A DNA stretch of 64,000 bases from Hirsutella rhossiliensis (GCF_020360975.1 NW_025408673.1:3162001-3226000), one strand, 5' to 3'. Positions 10,370 through 21,494 are shown, counted from the first letter of the stretch. Numbers and translations: made by a program. Notes: generated by a model not told the origin, from the letters alone.

Positions 10370-10568
10370 GGTACCTAGGTACTCAGGGGTAAATAATAAA
10401 GCGTGGGAATAAAAGGACTGACCCCGTCAATTTTTCCTTACCGGTCTCTTTCTTATATACTCTGCAAAGCTAGCTATTAATTAGCTAGCTGCAGGGGCTA
10501 GCCCCTGCCGCGTCATAGCCTAGACGGCCACATACGCGTAATGAACAAAAAAAGGTACCTAGGTACTC
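10370..10568 (+). mobile_element. short retroposed insertion with 15-bp target duplication
   Basis: GGTACCTAGGTACTC occurs at 10370-10384 and again at 10554-10568. The 169 bases between end in an A-run (AACAAAAAAA) right before the second copy. Direct repeats of variable length plus a terminal A-run mark a LINE- or SINE-type insertion. The insert holds palindromes (AGCTAGCTATTAATTAGCTA and GCAGGGGCTAGCCCCTGC) and no coding signal. It may be a 5'-truncated LINE 3' end or a SINE. The repeat itself is a near-palindrome, a small reason for caution. Confidence 0.6.
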
Positions 10569-10583
10569 GGTGTGCTGGCCTAG

Positions 10584-11824
10584 CCAAATGCGGGTCACGC
10601 GCTCAACTTCGCCAAGGACTTCTCGCGCGGCTTCCTCAGCTACTGTGACGACGCGCTCAACGGCGCGCCCACACGCGCGGGCAAGAACGCCAGCCACGGA
10701 AGAGACGGCGGCTACCGCAGTGACCTACGCCGCTATGGCCCAGAAGGGGATGGCGCAGTCAGGGGGCGGCCCCTGCCGGCCCGCCCCGACCCACAACCTC
10801 GGATGGCCCCACACGTCCAGCCGCCTAAGCGCGTCTTCGTGCGGCTCACTGACGGATCCCCATCGTGGGGCCACCAGGGGAGCCCACGTAGCCAAGACGC
10901 TCAATATAGAAGGCATGCCACAAGTCGCCCGAGTGAAGACCGGATGGGCCATTCGTGTCTTAGACCGGGAGGCGAGGGACTTGCTGACTGAAAGGCAGGG
11001 CGACTGGGCGGCCTGCCTCGGAACCGAAGCGGTTGAAGGCTTCCAGAATTGGCACACTTATACGGTGGCCGACTGCCCCAGGCAGCTCACGGATATCTGG
11101 GGGTCTGCAGTAGACTATGGCCAAGCTATCAGAGAAGAGATCAAGCTGCAGACAGGCGTGGAACCAGTAGACGTTCACGAAAGCCAAGAGACACGCCGAG
11201 GGCTCAGGCCGGCCTACCGTGACGATGATTGTGTCATTCAAGGCGGCTATACAGAAGAGATGGCGACTCTTCGGCACCGGCCGATTAGCGCGACCGATCA
11301 CCAAGAACCCCCGACCTACCCAATGTGACAATTGCTTGGACTAGGTACCACTCCCGCTTTATCTGCGACCAGAAACCGGCGTGCCGACGCTGCGGCGGAA
11401 AAGACCACCACGGTGACGACTGTGATCGTCCGAGAGGTGCGCGAACTGCTTCGGGCCCTTCCAGGAAGACCACAAGCAGTGCCCTGCCAGACCCAGGCGC
11501 TCACACGGCCAACTCGTGCGGCTGTCTAAGATCGAAAAGCACGCAGTAAGGAAGATGGGCTCCCGGCTATATCGGCAAACCAACATGGAACTCGAACGGC
11601 TGGCGCCAACCACCTCTCCCCAGTCATCCCAAGGACCGACCCCTTCACCCTGCGCAAGAGCCGTCGAGGCCCGCCAGATGCAGCGGCCGCCTCCCTCCAG
11701 CGCGCAAGCGCCCGACCCCACGGCGCTTCTTCCACCTCAGGACGAGATAGTGGTCGCAACATACAGCCCTGAGTCTCTCAAAAAGAGACGTCGACAGAGC
11801 ACGCGCCCGGATCCCTATGAGTAA
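10584..11824 (+). pseudogene. LINE ORF1 (gag-like, CCHC zinc knuckles), frameshifted
   Basis: The first frame (to 11328) holds VKTGWAIRVLDREARDLLTE and a run ending TYTVADCPRQL, typical of ORF1 proteins of fungal LINEs. After frameshifts near 11310-11345 the knuckles appear: QCDNCLD, then CRRCGGKDHHGDDC (C-X2-C-X4-H-X4-C), then CANCFGPFQEDHKQC. A Pro/Ser-rich tail follows to the stop at 11824. ORF1 binds the element RNA. At least three frame changes make it non-coding. Confidence 0.7.
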
Positions 11825-11849
11825 CAAGTCCCCGAGACAAAGAACCCGC

Positions 11850-12390
11850 GACAGGAGGACTATCCGAGTTCTCCAGGCCAACGTGGCAAAGCAGAGCCTT
11901 ATCATAGCATGGCCTTACGACTAGCAGAAGCAGAAGATTACGACATCGTGCTTATCCAGAAACCGAACTTCTGGATAGAAAAGAGAGCGGGACATGTAGG
12001 ATCCAGACACACCAGACCTTCCACGCCTTTGCGCCAGAACGAGCATGGGATCCAGACCAGGCCCCGAGGGTGATGTCGTACGCCCGTAACGATGCGAATA
12101 TCCGAGTAGAGCAGATCTGCTCCATACCCACGCGCGATATACTCTGGCTTCGGGTCAACGGCATCCTCATCATCAATTTCTACCGATACGAGGGGACCCC
12201 CGAGCCACTTGACTACCTCCTTCCCTGGCAAATGCCTTGTCGCGGGTGACATCAACGCCTACCGCTGCTTCTGGCCGCCTGGAGTGCGGAGCGCAAGATA
12301 CGGGACGGCCATTGCCGAATGGGCGGCACATAACGGGCTCGGGCTGCTCAACGCGCCAGGCAAGGCCACGCACGTCCGGGGCTTTCAGAG
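11850..12390 (+). pseudogene. LINE ORF2 endonuclease (EEP/APE-like) fragment
   Basis: The pieces RVLQANVAKQSL, YDIVLIQ.PNFWIE and CLVAGDINAYRCFWPPGVRS, with WAAHNGLGLLNAPGKATHVR, are in the order of the endonuclease domain of I/Tad-type LINEs; GDINAY carries the catalytic Asp/Asn. In LINEs this domain nicks target DNA to prime reverse transcription. Frame changes occur around 12000-12200, and the sequence breaks off before the reverse transcriptase. Confidence 0.7.
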
Positions 12391-12399
12391 AGTTGCAAG

Positions 12400-12696
12400 C
12401 ATGCCTGCAATCGGTTTGAGCAATTGCACTGCCCTGCTTTCGTCATGGCATCACCCTCCGCTGTTCCACTGTACCGAAAATCTGGGTTCCTCATTGTCGG
12501 GAAGGTAGAGACTTCGAAAGGGATTTTCTCTAGCATGATCAGGGAACCCCAGAGCGGATGCCCTTAGCAAGACTTCCTAATCCGACTGCTAATTGCCACT
12601 CAAGCTGCGGCAGGGTTGAAACCCTTTGCCCGCAACCTATTTCAACTGCGGGTGATCGATCGCCATGATGTGTGAGCCGTCAAGACTACCCCCTGT
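12400..12696. other. gap between LINE and hAT remnants
   Basis: No gene is recognised. Short minus-strand open frames are present but match nothing known. The stretch probably belongs to the decayed hAT on its right. Confidence 0.4.
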
Positions 12697-12960
12697 TCAG
12701 AGATGGTGACACATGGTGGTCACGGCTAAGGGCACCCTGCCGGGATGAGGCCGTTCGACAGAGTGCCCACCCACTGGACCCTGTCCCGTTCCTTGTCTGG
12801 GCTCAGCCACATGGGGCCCTAACTTGAGATAGTGAGCGTGGAGGCCAAGGAAAGCGTACCGGTTTGGAGAAGTCCACATGTCAAAGCTAAAGCTAATCCT
12901 TGTCACTGCCTCCTCCAGTTGACTGGAGACTGCTCTCTTCTTTACCTCAAATAGTTGACA
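12697..12960 (-). mobile_element. hAT transposase fragment (catalytic start)
   Basis: The minus-strand translation contains RISFSFDMWTSPNRYAFLGL and HAHYL, the D-x-W-T-S segment around the first catalytic Asp of hAT transposases. The remainder is lost. Confidence 0.6.
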
Positions 12961-12999
12961 GATCGTCGCCCAAGAAATCCTACGAAATCTAGCATTTCA

Positions 13000-13110
13000 A
13001 GTATATCAAGTTTTGGGCATCGTGAACTTACTTACTTGAAATGCACTGAGCAGTCAACTTACTTGACTTACTTGATATACTTGAGTTGATACTTGAATTG
13101 AGGTCATCAC
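13000..13110. repeat. ACTTGA-rich tract, likely hAT subterminal repeats
   Basis: ACTTGA/TACTTGA and its complement TCAAGT recur many times within about 100 bases. Similar motifs occur in the ends of the complete hAT at 28125-30959, where they are likely transposase-binding sites. Here they probably mark the end of the broken hAT to the left. Confidence 0.45.
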
Positions 13111-13225
13111 TGTACCACACAGCCACTCCGAATATTAATATATTATTACAGCGTACCCTTTATCCAGTAGTAGTAGACGCATTCGTCGCCCATCGTCATC
13201 ACGTTGGATCATAAACGTCCCTTTC

Positions 13226-15677
13226 TCATTCATGGCCGTCCTCCATCCCCAGGAATGCTGTCCTGACCATCAGAGTATCCTCTGCGAATCCACAACTTCC
13301 CGCACCTCGCCGCTTGCATGCTCTGCCCTTCCCTGAACCTGTCGTGTTGCCCGAGTCCAATCTTCTCTTGTTGGGCACCAGCTGCGCAAGTGGCCGTCGC
13401 ACTAGTTCAAGCAACATAGCACGCTCAAAGTCGATCATCATCACACCGTCCGTCTCTTTGTTGACCAGCATGTTGGCGCTTCGCACGTCTTTGTGTACCA
13501 CACCTTCCTCATGTATCGCCCGCAGGGATGCAAGCGCCTTGGCCTCGAGGATTCTTCTCGTGCTGGCTGCGATCTTGGCCTCGTCAATCACGTCTCCTCC
13601 CCATGAAAGAAACGTCATGTGCACGACGTAAACCCGATGGTCGTAGTAGTAGGTCCTCTTCAGCGGCCGAAGGTCTACGGCTCCGAGAAAGACGGGTACG
13701 TTGACGCCCTGAACCCGCTCTAGGCGCTTGTAGACTGCTGCTTCATGCTCAAGGTCCCGGATGAAGGCCTGCACTGTGCCCTTGCACACAAACGTGTAGC
13801 CGTACGACAGAAGGGTCACCCTGAAAAGCACTCCTCGAGCACCGTGCTTTCCTAGCTTTGTGATCCCGGCATCCAGCGTCTGTCGCAGCTGCTCACTCAA
13901 AAGTTGCAGCCATGTAGAATGACTGATCGGATGTGGTGCGCGAGTGCATCCTCGAGGGCCGCCATGACACCCCGCGTTGGGACATCGAGGATCGAGGGTA
14001 CCTCCCCGAACCAGTCCAAGGAGGCATGCTTGGGTGCAGTACCGCCGTTCCACTTCCTCATCAGTCCCTTGGCGGGGTCGGCGTGCCAGGATTCGTTGAC
14101 TTCGTCGAGGCACATTTGCATCGCCTCGTCCACGTTGTCCGCGTTGTCCACGTCCTCCTTGCCGCTCAGAGGGGCTCGGCGTATCCGGAGGCCGATATCC
14201 CGACTCGTCGTCCGATGATTCCGACTGATCTCGTCTAGTCGCAATTGTGTCGCGCTCGTCGCCTCTTCTACCTCGACGGCGTCTCCTCCCCTGCCGCGTA
14301 ATCGGCGACCGGTCAAAGTCCTCGTATGTCGTAGGTGCCCAGCTGGATGCGCTGTCCGATGCCATTCGGTCGCTCTCGGGAATCGATCGCAGTGTCACTT
14401 CGAAATCCTCCGCCCACCTGTTGAGATTCGCCGTCGCCCGATCACGCTCATCCTGCCCATGTTCCACCCGTCCGCCCGGTCTACCTAGCGCCATCAGGCT
14501 GAACGTGAGATACTGCCCCACCGCGGAGCTAGACTGCATATGCTCTGGATGAGCCAACACCTCCGGCCCGGGCTCTGCCAGGTGATAATACAACGTCTCA
14601 GGCTCGGCCCAGTCCACCTTGAGAAAGACGGTCGCCTCGCCAGTTGTCAGCAACCCGTACTCGAGACCGCCTTCGATCATGTAGTGATACGTTTGTGTGA
14701 GGGCAGACGCCGTCAGTCTCTCGGCGTGATATTCAAAACGGCCGTCCGGGTCCACAGATGGCGGGATCGTCTTCCGATTGACGACTTCCTTGTAGATATT
14801 CATCGGCCGTAGTCCGGCGCGGAGGTGCGGAGCTGTGAGCTTATGGGGTGCCTTATACTCGGACACGTAGATCATCGTCCGCTTCTCCGGGGATGGGTCA
14901 TCACCTGACCGATAAATGCAGATTTGGTCGGGCCGTAGCTGATGAAGATCTCGTCGGTGGTCTGGTGCTTGCGGCGGTGTTGACGGGTTCTCCCGGGCGA
15001 CTACTTCCTCGGCGACGTCGCTGATGGCGTGAGGGTGGTTCTCGAAGACGATCCCGTTTCCCATGTCGAATGCGTCGCACACCTCGTCAATCTGCCTGAG
15101 TTGCTCCATGATGACTCTGACAGGATCTTCGACACTATTATGCATGAAGTATTCCAGCGTCTTCTCATCTGCTATCGATCGCTGCGCCACTCTCCTTCCT
15201 AGACCGGCTAGGAAGTTTTGGCTCTCGAAGACACGAATGTCGACGGGCAGACATTCGTAGAGAGTATCGAAAACGCTCCCCTGCAGTTCCAGGAAGCGTG
15301 GCCAAGGCTCAAGACTAGTAGGGCATAGCTTATTTCGGGGTTGGTGATAGAACCCTTGACGTAAGCCTGCGGTCTCTTTCCACCGTGAACTGGGAAAAGA
15401 CATGGCGATGACAAGCAGCGATGTACTCGTCGAATGTGGTCGGTCGGGTCTGTTCCTCTGCTTCTTCGGCGCGTTGCTGCTCCTTCTCGGCGCGTTGCTG
15501 CTCCTTCTCGGCACGATCTCGCTCTTGTTGACGCTCTCGTTCTGCTTCTTCGGCACGTTGCTGTTCCTTTTCGGCGCGTTGCTGTTCCTTTTCGGCGCGT
15601 TGCTTTTCGCTTGCAATGCGTTCTTCCGCCTCACGAAGTCGCCTCTCTAGCTCCTCGATTTTTTTTGTTTCCTGCAT
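13226..15677 (-). CDS. coiled-coil protein with degenerate C-terminal kinase-like domain, two frameshifts
   Basis: The start is the Met at 15677 (MQETKKIEELERRL). Residues about 5-70 form a charged coiled coil built from a seven-residue EKEQQRA/EEAERER repeat. A middle part holds the conserved TTFDEYIAACHRHVFSQF and later FLELQGSVFDTLYECLPVD; a Ser/Arg-rich linker and a Cys cluster (YCTQACLLGL) follow. The C-terminus is kinase-like: HEEGVVHKDVRSANML (HRD-like loop, HKD) and MMIDFERAML (DFE in place of DFG). Such proteins are widespread, expanded families in ascomycetes; their function is unknown. The N-terminal frame ends at 15330 and the main frame runs 15634-13226. Joining them needs two one-base gains at a G-run and a C-run near 15347-15363, so it is either a pseudogene or, more likely, affected by sequence errors. 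Confidence 0.7.
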
Positions 15678-15789
15678 GTGGTATTGATGTTGGCTGGAAC
15701 TTGCTAAACGGGTGTTTTTGATGTTGACGACAACCTTCGTGGGAACGATGGCTACAAAAAGGCTAGAGGCAGTTGAGACGGCAACCATA

Positions 15790-16655
15790 TTATGTCACGT
15801 GACTCGCCTGAAATTCTTCCCGACTTGGCCACCCTTTGGAACATGAATTCTCCACCCACACAGCAAAACATGGCCGCAATCGCAACCAACCAGAGAATTC
15901 CGTACGAAACAAGAATTGATGTCAAGTGGCGGTGTTCCTTGCTAGGACCCGGAAAGGGTTGGGGACTGGACTGATATATAGATCCGTTACCCACGTCTTT
16001 GCGGAGAGAGCTTTGCCGGCCAAGCAGGTATGCTGGTCGAGCGTGTCTTGTGATTCCTCTTCATCGCATCTCGATGCCGTCAGCTTTCAAGGAAAGCGTC
16101 TGACGGCAAATAGCATGCTTATTTGTCGCCATCACCACTTCGCGAAGGCGAACGAATTTGGTGTTGTTCAACGCAATGGCTCTTCAGGAAGTCGAGCACG
16201 GAGGACACGCTACGTACTTGAGTACCGTACGATTCTTACGGCCAGCCAGAGCCGTCAGAAGGGACTGGGCTTCGCAGGAGGCGGTCCCGCAAGTGCGGTT
16301 GCAAATTGAATAGACTCAAAGGAATGTTGTGACTTTCAAAAATGCACAAACACATGCAATAGCCCAACGCAGTGCGCGCGTTTGACAGGATCCTAAGGCA
16401 TATTCTCGAGGATTTGTGAAAGTAACGTGACTTGCTCTCAACAGGGCTAGACTCCTCTTGGAAAAGGCCCGGGCTTTTGCTGAGGTAAGATCGGGCCGCA
16501 ATTTTTCCCCGCCCAAGTCGTGAGGGGGAAGAGACGAAAAATCCCAGGAGCGGAATCCAATTAAATACCTACACATCGGTTCATGGGCATGAAAGAGGGC
16601 AGCGATACCCTTGAAACCAACGGACAGGTGTTTTGAGCATAAACTGTTCACAAAA
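15790..16655. other. region with no recognised gene
   Basis: Open frames of 127 aa (plus) and 161 aa (minus, 16316-16801) exist but show no recognisable motif. The region runs from the 5' side of the coiled-coil/kinase gene to the first DUF3295-like copy and may hold promoter sequence. Confidence 0.4.
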
Positions 16656-16659
16656 TTTC

Positions 16660-17092
16660 CTCCATGAGTGGCATGCTGGGCGATCAAATTTGCGCCCGAG
16701 ACTTGGACCGTACGGAACGAGAAGTTGTGCAGGCATTGCACCACTGGTTGGTGGCGCACCCCGACGCGCAATGGAGGCCAAGCAAACATGGCCCGAACCA
16801 TGAAGCATTGTGGGAAAGCCGCAGCACCTCTATCGCCACGAAGGACTCGTCATAACATGCTCGCGAATGAGTTGGCTGACTCTCTTCGATTTGGTCTCGT
16901 GTGGGAAAGGCAGCAAGTGAAATTCGCAACCGACACCATATTCGATCGTCAGCACGTATTGCAAGATACGCCGAACTTGAGGCAATTTCCGAGGGTCCTC
17001 ACATGAAGGCAAGCGAAGGCAACGCTGGTTCGTGGAACAGATATCTATTGGAGGAGGCAGCTAGGGGCAATTACCATTTCAGGGGCTGGTGA
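16660..17092 (+). pseudogene. DUF3295-like (GATA/nitrogen-response-related) C-terminal fragment, copy 1
   Basis: The piece NMLANELADSLRFGLVWERQ, followed by RQHVLQDTPNLRQFP and, after a frameshift near 16995, SWNRYLLEEAARGNYHFRGW, has the layout of the C-terminus of fungal DUF3295 proteins: TTRRNMLATELTESLR... then a helix ending ...W..Y......YH.RGW (family recalled, not searched). The N-terminal part is missing. It matches the better-preserved copy at 56884-57396 and lies at the start of a duplicated segment that continues to about 18550. Confidence 0.55.
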
Positions 17093-18550
17093 AGACACTT
17101 AATCTGAAATCAATACGTTTGTTTGTTCTGGAAGGCTCGCAAGGCCCCTTGCTTGCTCCTTTGTGATCTGTAGGCTCGTTGCCTTCTGTGCCCCGGTTCA
17201 GGAGTTAGCCATCTTCGCTGAGGCGCTTGAAATTCCGCCCCGATCCTCCTGGAGACTCCGTCATGGACCTTCTGCTTGCGTTGCCTGGTATATTGTGAAG
17301 ACCCTCGAGGAGAATACTGAGAAAATCTCATGGTGATATTAACTGGCTTTCGATGAGGGAGAGTGAAATCCAGTGCAACTTCTTCGTCATGTCCGCCATC
17401 GATGGATCCGTGGGCCTCTACTCGATGGCAGGCACTGAACAAAGTGACCTGGAATGCAAGTCCAGGAGAACAGTTCCCCTTCCCATCGCCACGAGAAAAG
17501 AATGATGAGCCTCTCGAAGATCGCTTGGTGCGAGTGTCGGCTGCGTGTCGGTTGTAGGTGACTTTGAAATCTCATCTTGCGCACGTTTGTCGCCACGGCT
17601 CGCGCCTTTATATTGGGTCACGGTGTCTAGAGCCTCTGGTGTTGGCGATGCAGGACATAGAAGCCTGCCGAGAGCACGCAGTTGGCCAGTTTGTCCACGT
17701 GCAATCGACTCCGTATCCGTATACTCCTGGAACGTCGAGAGGGAGTCAGTCGACATGGCAGGCAGGAGGTTCTTTGTGGGATTCTGCCGTTCATTGGCCT
17801 TCTGAGAGTGCAAGAATACGAGAATGATGGGGGACCGAGGAAACGGGTGGACCGGTGCTTAAGTTTCTCTATCCTCCACGCGACTGCAAACGAGCTGTCC
17901 CAGATGAGCTTTTCCGTGACTCCTAATGTGGGCTCCAGCAAATCATCCCGTACGTTCTCTGCAGTGCAACTTTGGCCGCCCCATGGCATCTTTCGGCCAG
18001 CTGTCTTTTGCCCCTTATTCCTCTTTCGGGACAGTAGTCCGCTGTTGCTTGACTGATGCTTGTAAGCCACCTCCTGGAATGAATGTCTAATAGTCAGCCC
18101 CAGCTTGACCAGGACACCTCCAGCTTCTGCATCTACGCGCCGATCACATCCGAGGTTTCTTCAAATCCATCAGCACCCAACCTCCGAATAGGTACTAGGG
18201 CGAAGAGTGACTGGGCGGACCGCCTCGTCCGCATGACACGGACAAGCCCGCAGCTCTTCTGCAGCGGGGTTCAGGGGTGAGCGTGACGCAGAATTCTGCC
18301 TGCTGATTTCTCTCTCTCCGACTTGGCCCCAAGTGCCAACATGTATGCATATGCATGGGAAGGTCTGGAGGTGGCGAAGCTTTCAGCGTACGAAGCTTCA
18401 TGGCAAAGAATAATTGCCCTCCTCGGCATCAGCCTTGGAAGAAGAAGGTAACCTCTGTAAGACCTGCGTGGGAGTGAGCGGCTCCCAGGACCTGGTCCAA
18501 CTGGCCAACCGACCAACCGACCAACCGACTTGCCACTCCCCTTGTTGGGG
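16790..18550 (+). repeat. segmental duplication, copy 1 (interrupted)
   Basis: Beginning in the DUF3295-like coding part and continuing past its stop, this stretch aligns in order with 57090-58060: the WNRYLLEEA block, then CTCGTTGCC and GGAGACTCCGTCATGGACCT, then TTCTGCATCTACGCGCCGAT, then GATTCTGCCTG and TGTATGCATA. The copies have diverged by point changes and small indels. Copy 1 carries an extra 829 bases (17279-18107); copy 2 carries an extra stretch of roughly 70 bases near 57960-58025. The tract ends near a (CCAACCGA)3 microsatellite at about 18506-18530. Confidence 0.7.
17279..18107. mobile_element. 829-bp insertion relative to the paralogous segment
   Basis: Compared with 57563-57580, copy 1 is split here. 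GCTTG stands on both sides (17274-17278 and 18103-18107), possibly a 5-bp target duplication. The insert carries minus-strand open frames (17418-17813, 17627-18070) with no recognised family. It lacks TG...CA ends and clear inverted repeats, so its type is unknown. Loss from the other copy is an alternative. Confidence 0.45.
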
Positions 18551-18559
18551 AACCTTGGT

Positions 18560-19840
18560 AAGGTGGCCTGAGGTCTATTCGCTTTGCTGGCTTGGACCCG
18601 TTACATGGGCTTTTGGCGATGCTTGCGCCTGTAGCAAGGATATAAGGAGAGCCTACTGGTTCGCCCCATAGGGTGGGAAATGCGAGATATTGCGATACTT
18701 CCAACCTCCTTTCAAGTAACTCGATTCATAAAAACATGCATTAACAGGCGCAGTCTACTTCCCGTTTAACATAGGGGCAGCCGGACACCCTGACCGTGGT
18801 TTATGGCCAGTGCGGTCAGGGGCATAAGTATGGTTCAGGGCCGCTATTTGTGATGCTGCTTGCACTTGGCCCCCATCGCATCTCTCCGCTTGTGAGCTGC
18901 CATCAAACTAGACTGATGGTGTGGATGTTTGCCTCCAGATCATATTGTGTTTCCCGGAGCTTCTACCCACTACTGTATATGATCTATTCGCAGCCTTGAC
19001 CATACACTCGACCTTCTGGAAGACGATGTCGCAAACCGAATCTCCTCCTTTCGGCCCCTCCGCATGTTCGAAAGGTTCTTCGGCTACCAGGAACAGTCCG
19101 GTTTTCACTCCGATATCACCACAGCCGCTCAACGGCCCCATTTTCAGGACGATGGTAAGAATGACTTCGTGATTTATCATGACGACGGTTGGCGATTGGC
19201 TGAAGTGAAAGGAATAGGGGTGACAGTCACTACTGCAGATGAGTCGAATACTGCAAGTGAGCGCAAGCCTGAGACGGCACGTATCCAAGAGACCATCAAC
19301 CCCAACGTCGAGAATCTTCATCAAGCTGTTAGACGTGTTCCTGGAATATAATAAGAGTCTCTGCATCACGGACGAAGCTGGGAGGAAGTGACTTATTCGA
19401 CATCTCACGAAGAGAGCTGGGCAGAGGGTGTAAAGGGGACAATTGGGACGGTAGGGATAGTTGGGGTGCAAAAGTGTTGATTCATTATTGTTCTGTCTTG
19501 GATGGCCTCCTCCCTGTAGCGATGAGAATTGGCTGGGCATCTGCAGTGGCTTCCCGAGGATTCACAGTCACTTGCAAGGTGATATTTCGTCAGATGTTCC
19601 AAGTCTGCTGGAACCACTTTCATCGGTCCGTTTTACCATCTTGGGTTCAAAAAACACGCAAACAGTCGCTTTGGCCACTTCCTCCTTACGGCCACTAGTC
19701 TTGACATGTCACAGCGCCATGAACTTCCTGTGGAGTCGAAAGCGTATAGGGTGGTTGCCGACTCAAAGCGTGGTTATTTCCCTTCGAGTCTAGGCACGAC
19801 GTGATGATTCAGATTGTAAAAAGCCAGGTCAGTCCTAGGT
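18560..19840. other. region with no confidently recognised gene
   Basis: Open frames on both strands overlap at 18908-19540 (210 aa, minus) and 19064-19351 (95 aa, plus). Neither shows a known motif. The plus frame has a GTAAGA at 19154 that could be an intron donor, but no convincing gene model emerged. Confidence 0.35.
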
Positions 19841-20512
19841 ATGTATCGAAGCTTAGCAGATGACTTAAGCACCTACAGTGCAGGTCCAGGGGCACCCATC
19901 TTGCGCCTCGTCAACGTTGATGAAGCCGCGGCTCGGGCCACGCCTCGTCGCCAGTGCCGACGCTCCCTCCGCATGCATTGCGCCCCCTCGGCCTGCTCGT
20001 CTCGCCTCTACACACTTCCTTGGCCTCGAATGGGCGGGCGCGTTCCGGCCTCCTCCCTTGGCACCACGTCACGACAGTTGACCGCGCAGCCACGACGACT
20101 TCTAGCACTCTGCCATGGCGACGAAGCCTCTTCCGGCTCGCTCAGACACGCAGCTTCGGCCGCGCAAGAACAAGCCGACGAGTCGAATCGAGATAACGCT
20201 ACGCTCCAAGCCGCGCGATTACGTCCCCGGCAGCGGCCCGCCGCTCCAGGGCATATGCCTCCCCTACATTGTCGAGGCATTCTGCTGCCCTCGCCGGGCC
20301 CGGCTGCCGACGGCAAGCCGCTGTCGAAAAGCATGACGAACGTTGTCGGATGGCACGACCTTCTCGCTGCCCGGCACCTGGTCCCTGCCATGAAGATCCT
20401 CGACTACGTTTCGCCGCGAGCCCTCAAGGAATGGGAGTCCAACATGGAGGCAGAGCTCGACGGGGACCGTAAGAAGCTGGCCCACGAAAAGCACGCGGGC
20501 GGCGAGAAGTAG
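19841..20512 (+). CDS. uncharacterised ORF, 223 aa
   Basis: The first two thirds are Arg/Ala/Ser-rich low complexity in GC-rich DNA and may not be translated in this frame. The last 60 residues look like a normal protein (NVVGWHDLLAARHLVPAMKI, then a helical, charged end with WESNMEAELDGDRKKLAHEK). No family was recognised. It lies 400 bases upstream of a chromodomain ORF on the same strand, and a fragment between them (20580-20838) is also in coding style, so all three could be parts of one spliced or broken gene. Confidence 0.35.
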   Translation: MYRSLADDLSTYSAGPGAPILRLVNVDEAAARATPRRQCRRSLRMHCAPSACSSRLYTLPWPRMGGRVPASSLGTTSRQLTAQPRRLLALCHGDEASSGSLRHAASAAQEQADESNRDNATLQAARLRPRQRPAAPGHMPPLHCRGILLPSPGPAADGKPLSKSMTNVVGWHDLLAARHLVPAMKILDYVSPRALKEWESNMEAELDGDRKKLAHEKHAGGEK

Positions 20513-20579
20513 GGCTGACCGCCCGCCCACACCGGCATTGAGTCGGCTGCCGTTGCTGAGCCCGGATGTGGGACCCCCG

Positions 20580-20838
20580 ACGCGTATCAGAATGGGCGCA
20601 ATGAGCCTAGGCGTCTACGTCGCACAGGACCAGGCTGGAAGGCTTTGACGGGCTTTCCAACGACGAGGGCGGAATCCCCTCTATGCAGATAGCTCGCGAA
20701 GCCCGCTGGTACATGGCCGACGACTTCGAAGTCAACGTTGTTGATGATGGCAAGCAGTCTGCGCTTGAATCGGAATGGGGCACTTGGGGGCTTGGCGCCA
20801 TTGCGGTCAATGGCACGTTTAGAGGAGCGCATTAGCCA
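20580..20838 (+). pseudogene. possible exon or gene fragment between two ORFs
   Basis: One frame reads MGAMSLGVYVAQDQAG, and a second continues GLSNDEGGIPSMQIAREARW and EVNVVDDGKQSALESEWGTW to a stop. The style suggests real protein split by a frameshift near 20640. No family was recognised. It may belong with the flanking ORFs. Confidence 0.3.
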
Positions 20839-20909
20839 GCCTCGGCCCTGACGAGTCGACCCGCGCCACCTCAATTCGTCTTCTCCGGTACACAAACGCC
20901 CACGGGCTC

Positions 20910-21461
20910 TTGAAGTTGAATATCAAGCCTACCCAAGGGGCCATGCCGTGTAGAGTCACCCGCCCCGCCCGGGAGACTTCACTCGCGACCAGTTCTGATG
21001 ACGACGGGGAGCATGCGTGGGTGGTCAAGCGACTCGAGAACATGGCTGTCTACGACGTCGAGGGACGCGGGCTGGTGCGCTACCTGCAGATGCGATGGGA
21101 AGGCAACTGGCCTCCGGATCGGAATCCGACATGGGAGTCGGAAGAGAACATTCCGTCAAAGATGGTGCGCAACTTTTGCAAGCAAGGCAAAAAGAGAAAA
21201 GGGGCCACTGCCGGTCATACAAGGACGCCCCGAGCACTCAATATGTCCTTGGGCGCTGACATTCACTACAAGCCGGTCAGCGAAGCCTTTGCCAACAAGG
21301 TTACCGACGATACATTAGGGTCGAACCATGGTGAAGATGGCGCCGATGACGATGTGCGCGACGCCGGCGTGACGTCAGCCTTCGGCCAAGAGGGCGACGA
21401 CGAGGGTGAGCTGTTTATCATTGAAGAAGAACAGGTCCGTCCGGCCCAGACATTGCAATAA
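20910..21461 (+). CDS. chromodomain protein
   Basis: Residues about 35-85 form a chromodomain: WVVKRLENMAVYDVEGRGLV, then RYLQMRWEGNW, then PTWESEENIPSKMVRNF. This keeps the aromatic cage positions (Y/W, W, and W.E..N) of the family, which binds methylated lysines in histone tails or occurs in chromovirus integrases. A basic linker (KQGKKRKGA) and a very acidic C-terminus follow. The frame is 183 aa and intact; the true start may lie upstream if the gene is spliced. No integrase or reverse transcriptase motif lies nearby, so a host chromatin protein is more likely than a retroelement tail. It ends right beside a decayed hAT. Confidence 0.6.
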   Translation: MKLNIKPTQGAMPCRVTRPARETSLATSSDDDGEHAWVVKRLENMAVYDVEGRGLVRYLQMRWEGNWPPDRNPTWESEENIPSKMVRNFCKQGKKRKGATAGHTRTPRALNMSLGADIHYKPVSEAFANKVTDDTLGSNHGEDGADDDVRDAGVTSAFGQEGDDEGELFIIEEEQVRPAQTLQ

Positions 21462-21494
21462 TAAATAAATACATATTTTTGGCATATTGTTATG

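Larger units (their letters stand above)
10584..12390 (+). mobile_element. Tad/I-like LINE remnant (ORF1 plus endonuclease)
   Basis: An ordered but decayed LINE: a gag-like ORF1 with CCHC knuckles followed by an ORF2 that keeps only its apurinic-type endonuclease. It is truncated at both ends: the 5' end abuts a short retroposed insertion and the 3' end stops at about 12390, before the reverse transcriptase. A second fragment of the same family lies at 8056-8325. Confidence 0.75.

Noticed and set aside
13897..14316. 139-aa minus ORF in a second frame of the kinase-like gene
   Set aside because: The main frame carries the family motifs on both sides, so this is an overlapping shadow.
15434..15721. 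plus-strand Leu/Arg-rich ORFs (LLLLGALLLLLG type)
   Set aside because: They are the complement of the EKEQQRA coiled-coil repeat on the minus strand.
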